64,000 nucleotides of DNA from Cupriavidus pauculus (GCF_003854935.1 NZ_CP033969.1:1984001-2048000); one strand, 5' to 3'; shown: positions 40,752 through 49,279, numbered from the stretch's first letter. Made by a program: numbers and translations. Notes: generated by a model not told the origin, from the letters alone.

Positions 40752-41960
40752 ATGAGCGATCCGAACCAAGACGAGTCCTACGGCATCGATACCCTCGGCG
40801 TGCGCGCCGGCACCCTGCGCTCGGCCGAGTTCATGGAGCATTCCGAGGCGATGTACCTGACCTCGAGCTTCTGCTTCAACTCGGCCGCCGAGGCCGCCGA
40901 GCGCTTTGCCAATTCGGAAGAGGGCTACACCTACTCGCGCTTCACGAACCCGACCGTGTCGATGTTCCAGGCGCGGCTGGCGGCGCTGGAGGGTGCCGAG
41001 GCGTGCATGGCCACGGCATCGGGCATGAGCGCGATCCTGTCGGTTGCGCTGGCGTCGCTGCAGGCCGGCGACCACCTGGTCAGCTCGCGCTCGATCTTCG
41101 GGTCGACCATGACGCTGTTCAACACGATCCTGGCCAAGTTCGGCGTGGAGACGACGTACGTGGACAGCGGCGACCTGGGCGCGTGGCGCGCGGCCGTCCG
41201 CCCGAACACGAAGCTGTTCTTCCTGGAAACGCCGTCGAACCCGCTGACCGAGGTGTCGGACATTGCCGCCGTGGCGGACATCGCCCACAACGCGGGCGCG
41301 CTGTTCGTGGTCGACAACTGCTTCTGCTCGCCCGCGCTGCAGCAGCCCATCAAGTTCGGCGCCGACGTGGTGGTGCATTCGGCCACCAAGCACATCGACG
41401 GCCAGGGCCGCGTGCTGGGCGGCGCCGTGGTGGGCAAGCGCGACTACATCATGGGCAAGGTGTTCCCGCTGGTGCGGACGGCGGGCCCGACGATGTCGGC
41501 GTTCAACGCGTGGGTCATGCTCAAGGGCATGGAGACGCTGGCGATCCGCATGGAGCGCCACTCGCAGAGCGCGCTGCAACTGGCCCAGTTCCTGGAGTCG
41601 CACCCGGCCGTGAACCGCGTGTTCCATCCGGCGCTGCCGTCGCATCCGCAGTACGAGATCGCCCGGCGCCAGCAGAGCGGCGGCGGGGCGATTGTCTCGT
41701 TCGAGCTGAAGGGCGACACGCCGGAGCAGATGCGCGCCAACGCCTGGCGCGTGATCGACAGCACGAAGCTGTGCTCGATCACCGGCAACCTGGGCGACAC
41801 CCGCACCACGATCACCCACCCGTACACGACTACCCACGGCCGCGTTGCGCCCGAAGCCAAGGCCGCGGCCGGCATCAGCGAAGGGCTGATCCGGCTGGCA
41901 GTGGGCCTGGAATCGGTCGAAGACCTCAAGGCCGATCTGCTGCGGGGGCTGGGGCAGTAG
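40752..41960 (+). CDS. metZ: O-succinylhomoserine sulfhydrylase MetZ
   Basis: 402-aa Cys/Met-metabolism PLP enzyme that makes homocysteine directly from O-succinylhomoserine and sulfide. The PLP Lys is in VVHSATKHIDGQGRVLGG (near residue 212); YSRFTNPTVSMFQ and ETPSNPLTEV are family segments. I chose ATG 40752 (MSDPNQDESYG) because the frame upstream overlaps purF. Could be called a cystathionine gamma-synthase homologue, but the GQGRVLGG variant and the purF-metZ context favour MetZ. Confidence 0.93.
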   Translation: MSDPNQDESYGIDTLGVRAGTLRSAEFMEHSEAMYLTSSFCFNSAAEAAERFANSEEGYTYSRFTNPTVSMFQARLAALEGAEACMATASGMSAILSVALASLQAGDHLVSSRSIFGSTMTLFNTILAKFGVETTYVDSGDLGAWRAAVRPNTKLFFLETPSNPLTEVSDIAAVADIAHNAGALFVVDNCFCSPALQQPIKFGADVVVHSATKHIDGQGRVLGGAVVGKRDYIMGKVFPLVRTAGPTMSAFNAWVMLKGMETLAIRMERHSQSALQLAQFLESHPAVNRVFHPALPSHPQYEIARRQQSGGGAIVSFELKGDTPEQMRANAWRVIDSTKLCSITGNLGDTRTTITHPYTTTHGRVAPEAKAAAGISEGLIRLAVGLESVEDLKADLLRGLGQ

Positions 41961-41987
41961 TCCTAACGCCCGCTGCGGGTTGTCTCT

Positions 41988-42009
41988 CCGCTCCCGCGCG
42001 CGGGAGCGG
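41988..42009. repeat. 22-bp perfect palindrome, REP-like
   Basis: CCGCTCCCGCGCGCGGGAGCGG, perfectly self-complementary, followed by GGGCCGGGGAGAAGGGG. With 42079-42104 it forms a REP-pair-like arrangement after metZ. Confidence 0.65.
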
Positions 42010-42078
42010 GGCCGGGGAGAAGGGGCGGCGCCTCAAGACGCGATGGTCTCAGCTTGCACCACTGGCCCTCTCCCCCAA

Positions 42079-42104
42079 CCCCTCTCCCGCGTGCGGGAGA
42101 GGGG
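42079..42104. repeat. REP-like hairpin CCCCTCTCCCGC/GCGGGAGAGGGG
   Basis: A 12-bp perfect stem with a 2-nt gap, 70 bp after the first palindrome. The CTCTCCC/GGGAGAG core is shared with 22128-22160. Confidence 0.65.
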
Positions 42105-42127
42105 AGTCACCCCCCCCTGCATACCCT

Positions 42128-42188
42128 CACCGCGTACCCCTACCGCATACCCCTTACCGCATACCCCTACCGCATACCCCTTACCGCA
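42128..42188. repeat. Short tandem repeat overlapping the 3' end of the ABC-2 permease gene
   Basis: Units TACCGCATACCCC(T) of 14, 13 and 14 bp start at 42141, 42155 and 42168, preceded by a diverged copy (42128-42140) and followed by TACCGCA at 42182. The stop codon of the minus-strand permease gene (42181-42183) lies at the last junction, so the array looks like amplified copies of the gene's own 3' end. Confidence 0.8.
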
Positions 42189-43035
42189 GCATCCGTCGCC
42201 GCAGCAGCACCAGCGCCACCACCAGCGCCACGGCTGCGTAGGCTGCCAGCACGATCACGTGCAGCGCGGCGTGTTCCACGGGCCGGCCCAGCATCAGCGG
42301 ACGGATCAGCGCCACCGCGTGCGCCAGCGGCAGAAGCTGCGTGGCTTTCTGCGCGCCTTCCGGTAGCTGTTCGAGCGGGAAGAAGACGCCGGACAGCAGC
42401 AGCATCGGCGTCATGATCAGCGTCTGGTAGAACATGAAGAAGTCGTAGCTCGGCGCCAGCGCCGTCACGATCATCGCCAGGCTGGCGAAGGCAATGCCGG
42501 CCAGCACGATCACGGGCAGCGCCGCCAGCGCGCCGGGGAACTGCGCGTAGCCGAGCAGCCCGGCCACGATCATGATCGCGGCGCCCGACAGCACCGCCTT
42601 GCTGGCGGCCCATAAGACTTCTCCCAGCACGACATCGCCCAGTGTCAGCGGCGCGTGCATGATCGCCTCCCACGTGCGCTGGACGTGCATGCGCGAGAAC
42701 GCCGAGTACATCGACTCGAAGCTCGCCGACATCATCACGCTCGACGCCGTGGTCCCGGCCGCCAGGAACGCGATGTACGACACGCCGTGTACCTGCCCGA
42801 CCAGCAGGCCCAGCCCCAGGCCCAGGCCGAACAGGTAGATCATCGGGTCGGCCAGGTTGCCGATCATCGAGGGGATGGCCAGCTTCTTCCAGACCATGTA
42901 GTTGCGGTACCAGACCATCATCCAGTTGCGCGCGTTGCGCGGCAGCAGGGGCTGGGGATAGTGCTGGCGCGGCGGGGCCGCCGCCAGGGCAGGGGACGCG
43001 GCCACGTCGGGGTTGCGGGGGTCCTGTTCGCTCAT
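42181..43035 (-). CDS. ABC-2 type transporter permease (NodJ-like)
   Basis: 284-aa export permease with six hydrophobic segments. N-terminal 35 residues are polar; NARNWMMVWYRNYMVWKKL is followed by the first helix. LMLSGVFFPLEQLPE is the conserved ABC-2 loop. It pairs with the ATPase gene 9 bp upstream. NodIJ-type exporters move lipochitin oligosaccharides in rhizobia, but close homologues are widespread in Burkholderiales without nodulation, so the substrate is unknown. Confidence 0.88.
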   Translation of the reverse strand: MSEQDPRNPDVAASPALAAAPPRQHYPQPLLPRNARNWMMVWYRNYMVWKKLAIPSMIGNLADPMIYLFGLGLGLGLLVGQVHGVSYIAFLAAGTTASSVMMSASFESMYSAFSRMHVQRTWEAIMHAPLTLGDVVLGEVLWAASKAVLSGAAIMIVAGLLGYAQFPGALAALPVIVLAGIAFASLAMIVTALAPSYDFFMFYQTLIMTPMLLLSGVFFPLEQLPEGAQKATQLLPLAHAVALIRPLMLGRPVEHAALHVIVLAAYAAVALVVALVLLRRRMLR

Positions 43036-43044
43036 GTCGATGTC

Positions 43045-44010
43045 TCAGTCTCTCATCTCGCGGCCGGTCAGCTTCAGGAACACGTCCTCAAGGTTGGCCG
43101 GGCGGTGCAGGTAGCGGACGCCGCCCTTGCCGTGCAGCGCGGCGAGCAGCGGGTCGGGGTCGCGGACGTAGCAGAACAGCGTCTCGCCGCGCATTTCGGT
43201 GCGTTCGGCCAGCGGCGTCAGCGTGTGGCGCAGCGGTTCGAGTTCGTCGCCATAGACTTCCACGACGTCGCAGCCGATCTCGCGGTCGATCAGCTCGTGC
43301 GGCTTGCCCTCGGCGATCTTGCGGCCGGCGTCGATCACGCACAGGTGATTGCAGAGCCGCTCGGCTTCTTCCATGAAGTGGGTGGTCAGCAGGATCGTCT
43401 TGCCGGCGGCCAGCAGCGACTTCAGGCGCTCCCAGATCAGATGGCGCGCCTGGGGGTCCAGGCCGGTGGTCGGCTCGTCCATGACCAGCAGGTCTGGATC
43501 GTTGATCAGCGCGCGGGCCACGGTCAGGCGCCGCCGCATGCCGCCGGACAGCTCGCGCACCTGGGCGTCGGCCTTGTTTTCCAGCCGGGCAAATTCCAGC
43601 AGCTTCGGCACGCGCGCGTGGATCTCGGCCGACGACAGCCCGAAATAGCGGCCGAAGATCCGCAGGTTCTCGATGACCGAGAAATCGGGGTCGAGGTTGT
43701 CGAATTGCGGCACCACGCCCACGCGCATGCGCGCCTGGGGCGCCCGCTCGGGAATCGGCTCGCCGCACAGCGTCAGCGTGCCCGACGCCGGCGTGGTCAG
43801 CCCCAGCAGCATGCGCAGCGTGGTGGTCTTGCCGGCGCCATTGGGGCCGAGCAGTCCGTAGCACTGGCCGGGCTGGACTTCGAGGTCGAGGTTGTCGACG
43901 ACCACCTGGTCGCCGTAGAGCTTGCGCACGTTGCGCATCTGGAGGATGGCAGTCAAGGCTGGGTCCCGGAAGGCGGATGCCACCATTATGCCGGCCATCG
44001 CCGGGCCCAT
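43045..44010 (-). CDS. ABC-2 exporter ATP-binding protein (NodI/DrrA-like)
   Basis: 321-aa ATPase. Walker [14 protein letters not shown] near residue 49, signature [10 protein letters not shown] near 150, Walker [14 protein letters not shown] near 171, switch His in [11 protein letters not shown]. The C-terminal extension of about 80 residues is DrrA/NodI-like. Start uncertain: ATGs at 44010 and 43986 and one before MRNVRKLYG all lack a ribosome binding site. In one operon with the permease. Confidence 0.88.
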   Translation of the reverse strand: MGPAMAGIMVASAFRDPALTAILQMRNVRKLYGDQVVVDNLDLEVQPGQCYGLLGPNGAGKTTTLRMLLGLTTPASGTLTLCGEPIPERAPQARMRVGVVPQFDNLDPDFSVIENLRIFGRYFGLSSAEIHARVPKLLEFARLENKADAQVRELSGGMRRRLTVARALINDPDLLVMDEPTTGLDPQARHLIWERLKSLLAAGKTILLTTHFMEEAERLCNHLCVIDAGRKIAEGKPHELIDREIGCDVVEVYGDELEPLRHTLTPLAERTEMRGETLFCYVRDPDPLLAALHGKGGVRYLHRPANLEDVFLKLTGREMRD

Positions 44011-44077
44011 TGTTGGTGCGTCGCGGTTTCTCCATTCCAGCAGCGCCGACGACGGGTGCGGCGCCGCGGCACGGGCG

Positions 44078-44106
44078 AAAAAAAACCGCCAGCGAACTGG
44101 CGGTTT
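44078..44106 (-). terminator. Intrinsic terminator after rpsU
   Basis: On the minus strand AAACCGCCAG / CTGGCGGTTT, 4-nt loop and a run of eight T, 19 bp after the rpsU stop. Confidence 0.92.
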
Positions 44107-44124
44107 CTTCGGGCAATGCGCGAA

Positions 44125-44337
44125 TCAGTAGAGCTTCTTCGGCAGCATTTGCATGCGCAGACGCTTGCGCAGGCGAGCCTCGGCAGCCTTCTTCTTGCGC
44201 TTGCGCTCGGTCGTCGGCTTTTCGTAGGCGGTACGGCTCTTCAGTTCCACGATCAGGCCAGTCTGCAGAATGGCGCGACGGAAACGACGCATTGCAACTT
44301 CAACGGGCTCGCCCGGTTTCAGAACGATCTTAGTCAA
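44125..44337 (-). CDS. rpsU: 30S ribosomal protein S21
   Basis: 70-aa basic ribosomal protein that helps 16S rRNA base-pair with m[22 protein letters not shown] and the C-terminal [18 protein letters not shown] run are typical. The start codon is TTG (complement of 44335-44337), with GAAGGA upstream; no ATG fits the conserved MTKIVLK start. A hairpin (ACCGCC / GGCGGT, 44356-44370) lies directly 5' of the ribosome binding site. Monocistronic with its own terminator. Confidence 0.95.
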   Translation of the reverse strand: MTKIVLKPGEPVEVAMRRFRRAILQTGLIVELKSRTAYEKPTTERKRKKKAAEARLRKRLRMQMLPKKLY

Positions 44338-44687
44338 TTCAGTCCTTCAGGAATAACCGCCAGGGGCGGTGGGTTCATAGGAGGGAAACGTGTCACGTCG
44401 GGCTCCGGAGCCTTCGGCAACGGTGGTATCGCACGCTGCGGCCAATGCCGCGGTGCGCCCCCTAGAACCTGCTGCGGATCGAGATCCGTACTGCCAGTAT
44501 CAGGGGTGACTGGCCAAATTTTCCTAGCTAGGTAAAAACTTGGCGACTACCTGTTTCCGTGGATATTGCGCAAGAAATACGCCGGTAAGCTTTTACAGGT
44601 ATACCGGACGGGAGTCAAGCCATTCAGGGCAATCCAAGATCATACACCAGATTGCGGCCGGGGCCACAGGTTGTCGACTGGTTTGCA
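44338..44687 (-). promoter_or_regulatory. rpsU upstream region with four dyads
   Basis: No gene is visible. In order from rpsU on the minus strand: ACCGCC/GGCGGT hairpin (44356-44370); CGGATC/GATCCG (44475-44488); GCCAGT/ACTGGC (44493-44514); and the palindrome CCTAGCTAGG with flanking T4/A5 (44519-44537). GTATAC, another GTWWAC match, lies near 44608. The sequence is markedly less GC-rich than its surroundings. I cannot assign a promoter with confidence. Confidence 0.45.
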
Positions 44688-45308
44688 TCAAGGCAACAGC
44701 GTGGCCCAGGCAGAGGCGGCCAGCACCACCGCCATGAGACGCTCGAAGCGCTTCATGTGCCGGGGCGAGCGGATCAGCCGCGCGGCACCGGCGCCCAGCA
44801 GCGCCCATGTGGTCATGCACGGCAGTGAGACGACGAAGAACAGCAGCGACAGCAGCGCCACGCGGTGTGACGAATCGGCCCCGTCACCCGCGAACACGCT
44901 GACGACGGCCAGCGCCATCATCCACGTCTTGGGATTGACCACCTGCAGCCCGGCCGCGCCGGCCAGGCCCAGCGGGCGGCGCGCGCTAGTGGAGGCCGCG
45001 TCACCGGCATCGATCCCGGCCGCCGGGCCGCGCCAGATCTGCCACGCCAGCCACGAGAGCCAGCCGACGCCAATCCACGCCATCGCGTGCTGGATCTGCG
45101 GATGCGCCGCCAGCGCGCCGCCCAGGCCGATGCCTACCGCCAGCACCAGCAGCGCCGCGCCGCCGCAGGCGCCGAGGATGATCGGCACCGTGGCCAGCAC
45201 GCCGCGCCGGGCGCTGTGGCTCAGCACGATGACGTTGGTCGGCCCGGGCGTGATCGAGGCGACGACCGCAAACATCAGGAAGGGGAGGAGGGGCAGGGTT
45301 TCGAGCAT
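44688..45308 (-). CDS. LysE-family amino acid exporter
   Basis: 206-aa membrane protein with six hydrophobic segments. It opens with VVASITPGPTNVIVLSHSAR, the LysE/RhtB hallmark (TPGPN-type motif). VNPKTWMMALAV follows in the middle. It exports an amino acid or derivative, substrate unknown. It lies 24 bp after an AraC regulator on the same strand, probably its controller. Confidence 0.9.
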   Translation of the reverse strand: MLETLPLLPFLMFAVVASITPGPTNVIVLSHSARRGVLATVPIILGACGGAALLVLAVGIGLGGALAAHPQIQHAMAWIGVGWLSWLAWQIWRGPAAGIDAGDAASTSARRPLGLAGAAGLQVVNPKTWMMALAVVSVFAGDGADSSHRVALLSLLFFVVSLPCMTTWALLGAGAARLIRSPRHMKRFERLMAVVLAASAWATLLP

Positions 45309-45332
45309 GCGGCCATTGTTGCGGCCGCGCGC

Positions 45333-46172
45333 CTAGGCGTCTGGAAGATTTGAGCAGCGCCGGCGGTAGTGGGCCGGGGTCAGGCCATAGGCGCGGCGGA
45401 ACCAGCGTCCCAGATGGCTCTGGTCGGCAAAGCCCAGTGCCACGGCCACGTCGGCCGGCGTCGCGCCACGCGCCAGCATGTGGCGGGCCCGGGAGAGCCG
45501 CAGTTGCACCAGGTAGGCATGCGGCGCCAGTCCGAACGCGGCCTTGAAGGCGCGGGTGAGGCGGTAGCGGTCGACGCCACTGGTGGCTGCCAGCGTGTCG
45601 AGTCCGATGTCTTCGTCGAGGTGATCGTGCAGGTAGTCGCGGGCCCGCTGGGCGACAAGCGGCAGCCTGGGATCGATGTCCCGCTGCGCGCGCCACTGGA
45701 ACTTGGCCGTCAGCCGGGCCAGCAGGGCGTCGAGCGCCGACTGTCGCACGATGCGCAGCTCGGGCTGCTGGAGCACCGCGAAGGCGTGGCGGATGGCGTC
45801 GATCAGCAGCGGGTCTTCGCCAAGCGTCTGCGGAAAGCCGGGCTGGCCGTGCGCGGGCGCGTGGTCGAACAGCGCGCCCAGTTCGCGCGTCATCCACTGG
45901 GCATCGACGTAGAGCATCGAATAGGTGAAGCCCTCGGGCGCCACGGCGTCGCCGTCGTGGATCTCGCCGGGCTCCAGCGTGAACACCTTGCCGGGCATGC
46001 TGTGCTGGACTTGCCCGCGGCAACGGAACTGCTGGATCCCCGCTTCGGTGTAGCCGACGAGATAGCTGTCGTGCCAGTGCGGGTCGTAGGCGTGGCCTTC
46101 GAAATGGGCGCGAATCGTCTCGATGCCGGTTTCGGCATCCTGTTTCAGTTCGATCCAGCTTTGGGGGCTCAC
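45333..46172 (-). CDS. AraC-family transcriptional regulator
   Basis: 279 aa when started at GTG 46172 (SPQSWIEL...), with AGGACG upstream. A longer frame to 46295 runs into the tRNA-Asn terminator and is unlikely. N-terminal cupin ligand domain (HWHDSYLVGYTEAGIQQF, GKVFTLEPGEIHDG) and C-terminal double helix-turn-helix (LAATSGVDRYRLTRAFKAAF; VAVALGFADQSHLGRWF). The downstream LysE gene is the probable target. Confidence 0.88.
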   Translation of the reverse strand: MSPQSWIELKQDAETGIETIRAHFEGHAYDPHWHDSYLVGYTEAGIQQFRCRGQVQHSMPGKVFTLEPGEIHDGDAVAPEGFTYSMLYVDAQWMTRELGALFDHAPAHGQPGFPQTLGEDPLLIDAIRHAFAVLQQPELRIVRQSALDALLARLTAKFQWRAQRDIDPRLPLVAQRARDYLHDHLDEDIGLDTLAATSGVDRYRLTRAFKAAFGLAPHAYLVQLRLSRARHMLARGATPADVAVALGFADQSHLGRWFRRAYGLTPAHYRRRCSNLPDA

Positions 46173-46269
46173 TGCGGCGTCCTGGTCCGGGGTCTGCGGC
46201 GATCCATCATAGCGGGATCGCGCCGGTCGTTCTGGAACGTTTGTGCGGAGGAGGGTGAAACGGGGACGG

Positions 46270-46302
46270 AAAAAAAAAGGCCGATGCTTTCGCATCGGCC
46301 TT
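46270..46302 (-). terminator. Intrinsic terminator after tRNA-Asn
   Basis: AAGGCCGATGC / GCATCGGCCTT, 11-bp stem with GAAA loop on the minus strand and a long T-run. Confidence 0.94.
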
Positions 46303-46316
46303 CCTCTTCTATCGGT

Positions 46317-46392
46317 TGGCTCCCCGACCTGGGCTCGAACCAGGGACCTACGGATTAACAGTCCGGCGCTCTACCGACTGAGCTATCGGGGA
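46317..46392 (-). tRNA. tRNA-Asn (anticodon GTT)
   Basis: 76 nt including encoded CCA. Acceptor TCCCCGA / TCGGGGA, D-arm GCTC...GAGC, anticodon loop CTGTTAA, T-arm CCTGG TTCGAGC CCAGG, discriminator G. The top pair of the anticodon stem is C27-U43, a mismatch, where E. coli tRNA-Asn has G-U. It has two candidate promoters and its own terminator. Confidence 0.97.
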
Positions 46393-46407
46393 ACAGCTGA
46401 GAAAGAA

Positions 46408-46437
46408 ATTATAACCAGCTTCTCTTCGTTTCGTCAA
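46408..46437 (-). promoter_or_regulatory. Promoter P1 of tRNA-Asn
   Basis: TTGACG (46432-46437), 18-bp spacer, TATAAT (46408-46413) on the minus strand, placing the start about 9 nt before the tRNA 5' end. Confidence 0.8.
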
Positions 46438-46558
46438 CAACTTTTTAACGTTTTGTTTGCGTCAGAAGCTGTTTCCCAAACTCTGGTTCGCCTCGAAACC
46501 GGCCTGCAGTGGGCGTTTCCGCCGGATGCTGCGTTGCCGTGTTCAACAGCGAGGCCGC

Positions 46559-46586
46559 ATTATAGCCAGCTTTTTCTTTTGTGCAA
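46559..46586 (-). promoter_or_regulatory. Upstream promoter P2 with the same AAGCTGGYTATAAT core
   Basis: TTGCAC (46581-46586), 16-bp spacer, TATAAT (46559-46564). The 13-14 bp around the -10 repeat those of P1. Between them lie about 120 bp without a gene. Confidence 0.55.
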
Positions 46587-46613
46587 ACAAAAAAATCGCC
46601 CGGAGGCGATTTT
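46586..46613 (-). terminator. Intrinsic terminator after the ferredoxin reductase gene
   Basis: AAATCGCC / GGCGATTT with a CGGA loop (46593-46612) and a T-run on the minus strand; its tail touches P2. Confidence 0.85.
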
Positions 46614-46633
46614 CCTGCGACCAGGCCGTTGGC

Positions 46634-47737
46634 TCAGTCGAACACCGGCGTTTCCACGCCCAGCACCTTGTGCAGCTTCGGCGAGGTCGTGGTGTATTGC
46701 ATGTGGATCTTCTTGTCCGGGAAGATGTACGGCGCGGCGCCGAACGCGGCCAGCGCGGCCTCGTGGAAGCCCGACAGGATCAGCTTCTTCTTGCCCGGAT
46801 AGGTGTTGATGTCGCCCACCGCGAAGATGCCCGGGATGTTCGTCTCGAACTTCTCGGTATCCACCTTGATCTGCTTGCGCTCCAGTTCCAGGCCCCATTC
46901 GGCGATCGGGCCCAGCTTCGGCGACAGGCCGAAGAACACCAGCAGGTCGTCCAGCGGCATGCGGCGCGTCACACCGTCGCCGCCGGTGACCTTGATCTCG
47001 GTCAGCACGCCGTCCTTCTCTTCATAGCCGCCGATCTGGCCGACCATGAACTGCATTTCCATCTGGTCGCACAGCTCGCGCATCTTGGCCACCGACGCCG
47101 GCGCGGCGCGGAAGCCGTCGCGGCGGTGGATCAGCACGATCGACTCGGCCTTGCCGTGCAGGTCCAGCGCCCAGTCCAGCGCCGAATCGCCACCGCCGAC
47201 GATCACGAGGTTGCGGCCGTGGAAGCGGGCCGGCTCCTTCACGCGGTAGAAGAGCTGCTTGCCCTCGAACTTGTCGATGCCTTCCACCTTGACCGTGCGC
47301 GGCTGGAACGAGCCCACGCCGGCGGCGATGAAGATCGTCTTGGTGATGAAGCGGGTGCCGAGCGACGTCTCGACGTAGAAGCGGCCGTCCTCGCGGCGCT
47401 CCACGACGCTGACTTCCTGGCCCAGGTGGAACGTGGGCGAGAACGGCTCGATCTGCTTGAGCAGGTTGTCGGTCAGTTCCTGGCCCGTGCAGATGGGCAC
47501 GGCCGGGATGTCGTAGATGGGCTTGTCCGGATACAGTTCCACGCACTGGCCGCCCACCACCTTGAGCGAGTCGATCACGTGCGCCTTGATTTCGAGCAGA
47601 CCCAGTTCGAACACCTGGAACAGGCCAACGGGCCCCGCGCCCACGATCAGCGCGTCGATTTCCAGCGGCTGGCCGCCGGTGTTGCCGCCCGCCTGCTGGG
47701 TCGCGTCGGCCACGGGATTTGGAATGCTCAAGTCCAT
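46634..47737 (-). CDS. Ferredoxin-NADP reductase (thioredoxin reductase-like type)
   Basis: 367-aa FAD/NADPH oxidoreductase. FAD loop VGAGPVGLF near residue 32; NADPH loop [12 protein letters not shown] near 178; C-terminal [24 protein letters not shown]. It lacks the CxxC of thioredoxin reductase; [19 protein letters not shown] is the pattern of the YumC-type ferredoxin-NADP reductase. fdxA lies 141 bp upstream on the same strand and is a natural partner (inference). Confidence 0.88.
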   Translation of the reverse strand: MDLSIPNPVADATQQAGGNTGGQPLEIDALIVGAGPVGLFQVFELGLLEIKAHVIDSLKVVGGQCVELYPDKPIYDIPAVPICTGQELTDNLLKQIEPFSPTFHLGQEVSVVERREDGRFYVETSLGTRFITKTIFIAAGVGSFQPRTVKVEGIDKFEGKQLFYRVKEPARFHGRNLVIVGGGDSALDWALDLHGKAESIVLIHRRDGFRAAPASVAKMRELCDQMEMQFMVGQIGGYEEKDGVLTEIKVTGGDGVTRRMPLDDLLVFFGLSPKLGPIAEWGLELERKQIKVDTEKFETNIPGIFAVGDINTYPGKKKLILSGFHEAALAAFGAAPYIFPDKKIHMQYTTTSPKLHKVLGVETPVFD

Positions 47738-47878
47738 ATTCGTCCTGATACGTTGTGGGCACGTCCGGTGCCCGGTATTACGGGAAAGCGCGCGTGGGGA
47801 CGGCTTTCTGTGACGCGTTGCCGGCGCGTCCCGGCAGCGGCTGCGGGGGCAATGGCCGCCTGTCGCGTCAGTCTTTTC

Positions 47879-48202
47879 TTAGCGCTGCAGGTATTGCAGC
47901 TTGTCGGTGGCGTCCTTCCATTCCTCGGCCTCGGCCAGCGGGGCCTTGGTCTTGGTGATGGAGGGCCAGTTACGGGCCAGCTCGGCGTTCAGTTCGATGA
48001 ACTGCTGCTGGTCGCCCGGCACGTCTTCCTCGGCGTAAATCGCGTTCACCGGGCATTCGGCCACGCACACGGCGCAGTCGATGCATTCGTCGGGATCGAT
48101 GGCCAGGAAGTTCGGGCCTTCGCGGAAACAATCGACCGGACACACATCAACGCAGTCGGTGTAACGGCAACGGATGCAGGATTCGGTGACAACGTGAGTC
48201 AT
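47879..48202 (-). CDS. fdxA: 7Fe-type ferredoxin FdxA
   Basis: 107-aa ferredoxin with one [3Fe-4S] and one [4Fe-4S] cluster of the Azotobacter FdI type. Cluster ligands: [18 protein letters not shown] and [17 protein letters not shown]. The C-terminal 45 residues form the usual helical extension. I chose ATG 48202 (MTHVVTESC), the conserved start; the 50 upstream codons are leader. Promoter at 48285-48312. Confidence 0.95.
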   Translation of the reverse strand: MTHVVTESCIRCRYTDCVDVCPVDCFREGPNFLAIDPDECIDCAVCVAECPVNAIYAEEDVPGDQQQFIELNAELARNWPSITKTKAPLAEAEEWKDATDKLQYLQR

Positions 48203-48284
48203 TTCGGTTCCAGAAAAACGGATCGGTCTTCGATGGGGATATTGTCCAGGGCCGGATTCTTGCCAGCCGCTCTGCGAGCTGTCC

Positions 48285-48312
48285 GTTACACGTCGATGGC
48301 CGCGCGTGTCAA
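48285..48312 (-). promoter_or_regulatory. fdxA promoter
   Basis: TTGACA (48307-48312), 16-bp spacer, TGTAAC (48285-48290) on the minus strand, giving a leader of about 75 nt. Confidence 0.5.
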
Positions 48313-48595
48313 TCGGGATAACTTGGGGCGAGCGAGGGCCGAGGCCTTTCAAAGACCGATATTGTAGCTGAGCCTTCTCGCAAGGATAGCCAGTCTATAT
48401 AGCCGGGTCAGATAGTTTTCTTATTTCTTTATGTACTTTCGGTGCGAAACCGGCCCCGGCGCGGCCTGCGGGGCCGGTTTGGCGCCAGATTCGGGCGGAA
48501 CGGGCGCGCAGGCGGCGGGCGCACGGACTACTATGTCCCTGTGCCACACGTGGCTTTTTCGCCAGTTGGCGGTCGACCCAACCCCGGCGTTCCGA
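48313..48595. other. Intergenic region between fdxA and the small exported protein gene
   Basis: Contains a second minus-strand -10-like TACAAT near 48365, an AT-rich stretch (about 48380-48440) and a 12-bp perfect hairpin at 48447-48480. No gene seen. Confidence 0.4.
48447..48480. terminator. Strong hairpin, possible bidirectional terminator
   Basis: AAACCGGCCCCG / CGGGGCCGGTTT, a 12-bp perfect stem with a 10-nt loop and only three T on either side. It lies upstream of both flanking genes, so its role is unclear. Confidence 0.4.
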
Positions 48596-48628
48596 ATGAT
48601 TGGAGGCAAACTTGCGCGAGTCATCCCC

Positions 48629-49177
48629 ATGCCAGCCCGCCTGACCGTGACCCTGACCGGCCTCGTTGCCGGCGCCATGCTCCTGGGCGCCGTGGTGCCG
48701 GCCGGCGCCCAGGCCGACAGGGTCGCCGACATGAAGGCCGACATGAAGGCCGACAAGATGGCCGACAGCGTCGTGTCGCGCCTGGTGGCATGGCGCGCCC
48801 GGACCGACCAGCCGGTGGCGCTGCCCGCGCTGACCGCGTTCGACTGGGACAGCTTCAGCGTCGTCCGCACCCCGGCGGGCATGGCCATGGCCAACTGCAA
48901 CCGCGACGGCTTCCTGCCGTGCGACAAGGACCTGCAGCCGTCGCCCGACACGCTGGTCCAGGTCCTGCGTTTCGACCGCGCCGGGCAGCCGGTCTACCAG
49001 GAGCGCATCATGGTCGCCTCCGCCCAGTTCTCCGATCCGCTGCCGCACGCCGTGCCGCGCACCCGGGCCACGCTGGTGACCTGTGCCGACGATGCCGGCC
49101 AGCGGCGCTGGTGCCTGCAGCCGCAATCGCCGGCACACGGCGCCCCGTCCGCGCTGCGCAGCCTCGACGGCGGCTGA
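48629..49177 (+). CDS. Small exported protein of unknown function
   Basis: 182 aa from ATG 48629 (MPARLTVTLTG), with a signal peptide to about residue 29 (AGAQA). An alternative start at 48596 adds 11 residues; GGAGG follows it too early to serve 48629 well. The mature part begins with a Lys/Asp/Met-rich repeat (ADMKADMKADKMADS). It has four Cys (NCNRDGFLPCDKD and TCADD...WCLQP), suggesting disulfides in the periplasm. No family recognised. It precedes pncB by 102 bp on the same strand. Confidence 0.65.
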   Translation: MPARLTVTLTGLVAGAMLLGAVVPAGAQADRVADMKADMKADKMADSVVSRLVAWRARTDQPVALPALTAFDWDSFSVVRTPAGMAMANCNRDGFLPCDKDLQPSPDTLVQVLRFDRAGQPVYQERIMVASAQFSDPLPHAVPRTRATLVTCADDAGQRRWCLQPQSPAHGAPSALRSLDGG

Positions 49178-49279
49178 GCGGGCAAGACCCTTGCCGCGCC
49201 CGGGCTGCCGCGCATGCGGCACGTGACTTTCGGTTAGCATGGTGGCCTGACTCTGCCACGCCCCCGCCCTGGCTTCGCT

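Noticed and set aside
42128-42188. CRISPR array
   Set aside because: Units of 13-14 bp are contiguous without spacers and no cas genes occur in the window.
42181-44010. Symbiotic nodulation genes nodIJ
   Set aside because: Only the two ABC-2 exporter genes are present, without any nod synthesis genes; homologues are common in non-symbiotic Burkholderiales.
45333-46295. Longer AraC protein starting at 46295
   Set aside because: The extra codons overlap the tRNA-Asn terminator and include a poly-Phe/Arg run from its A-tract; the GTG at 46172 has a better context.
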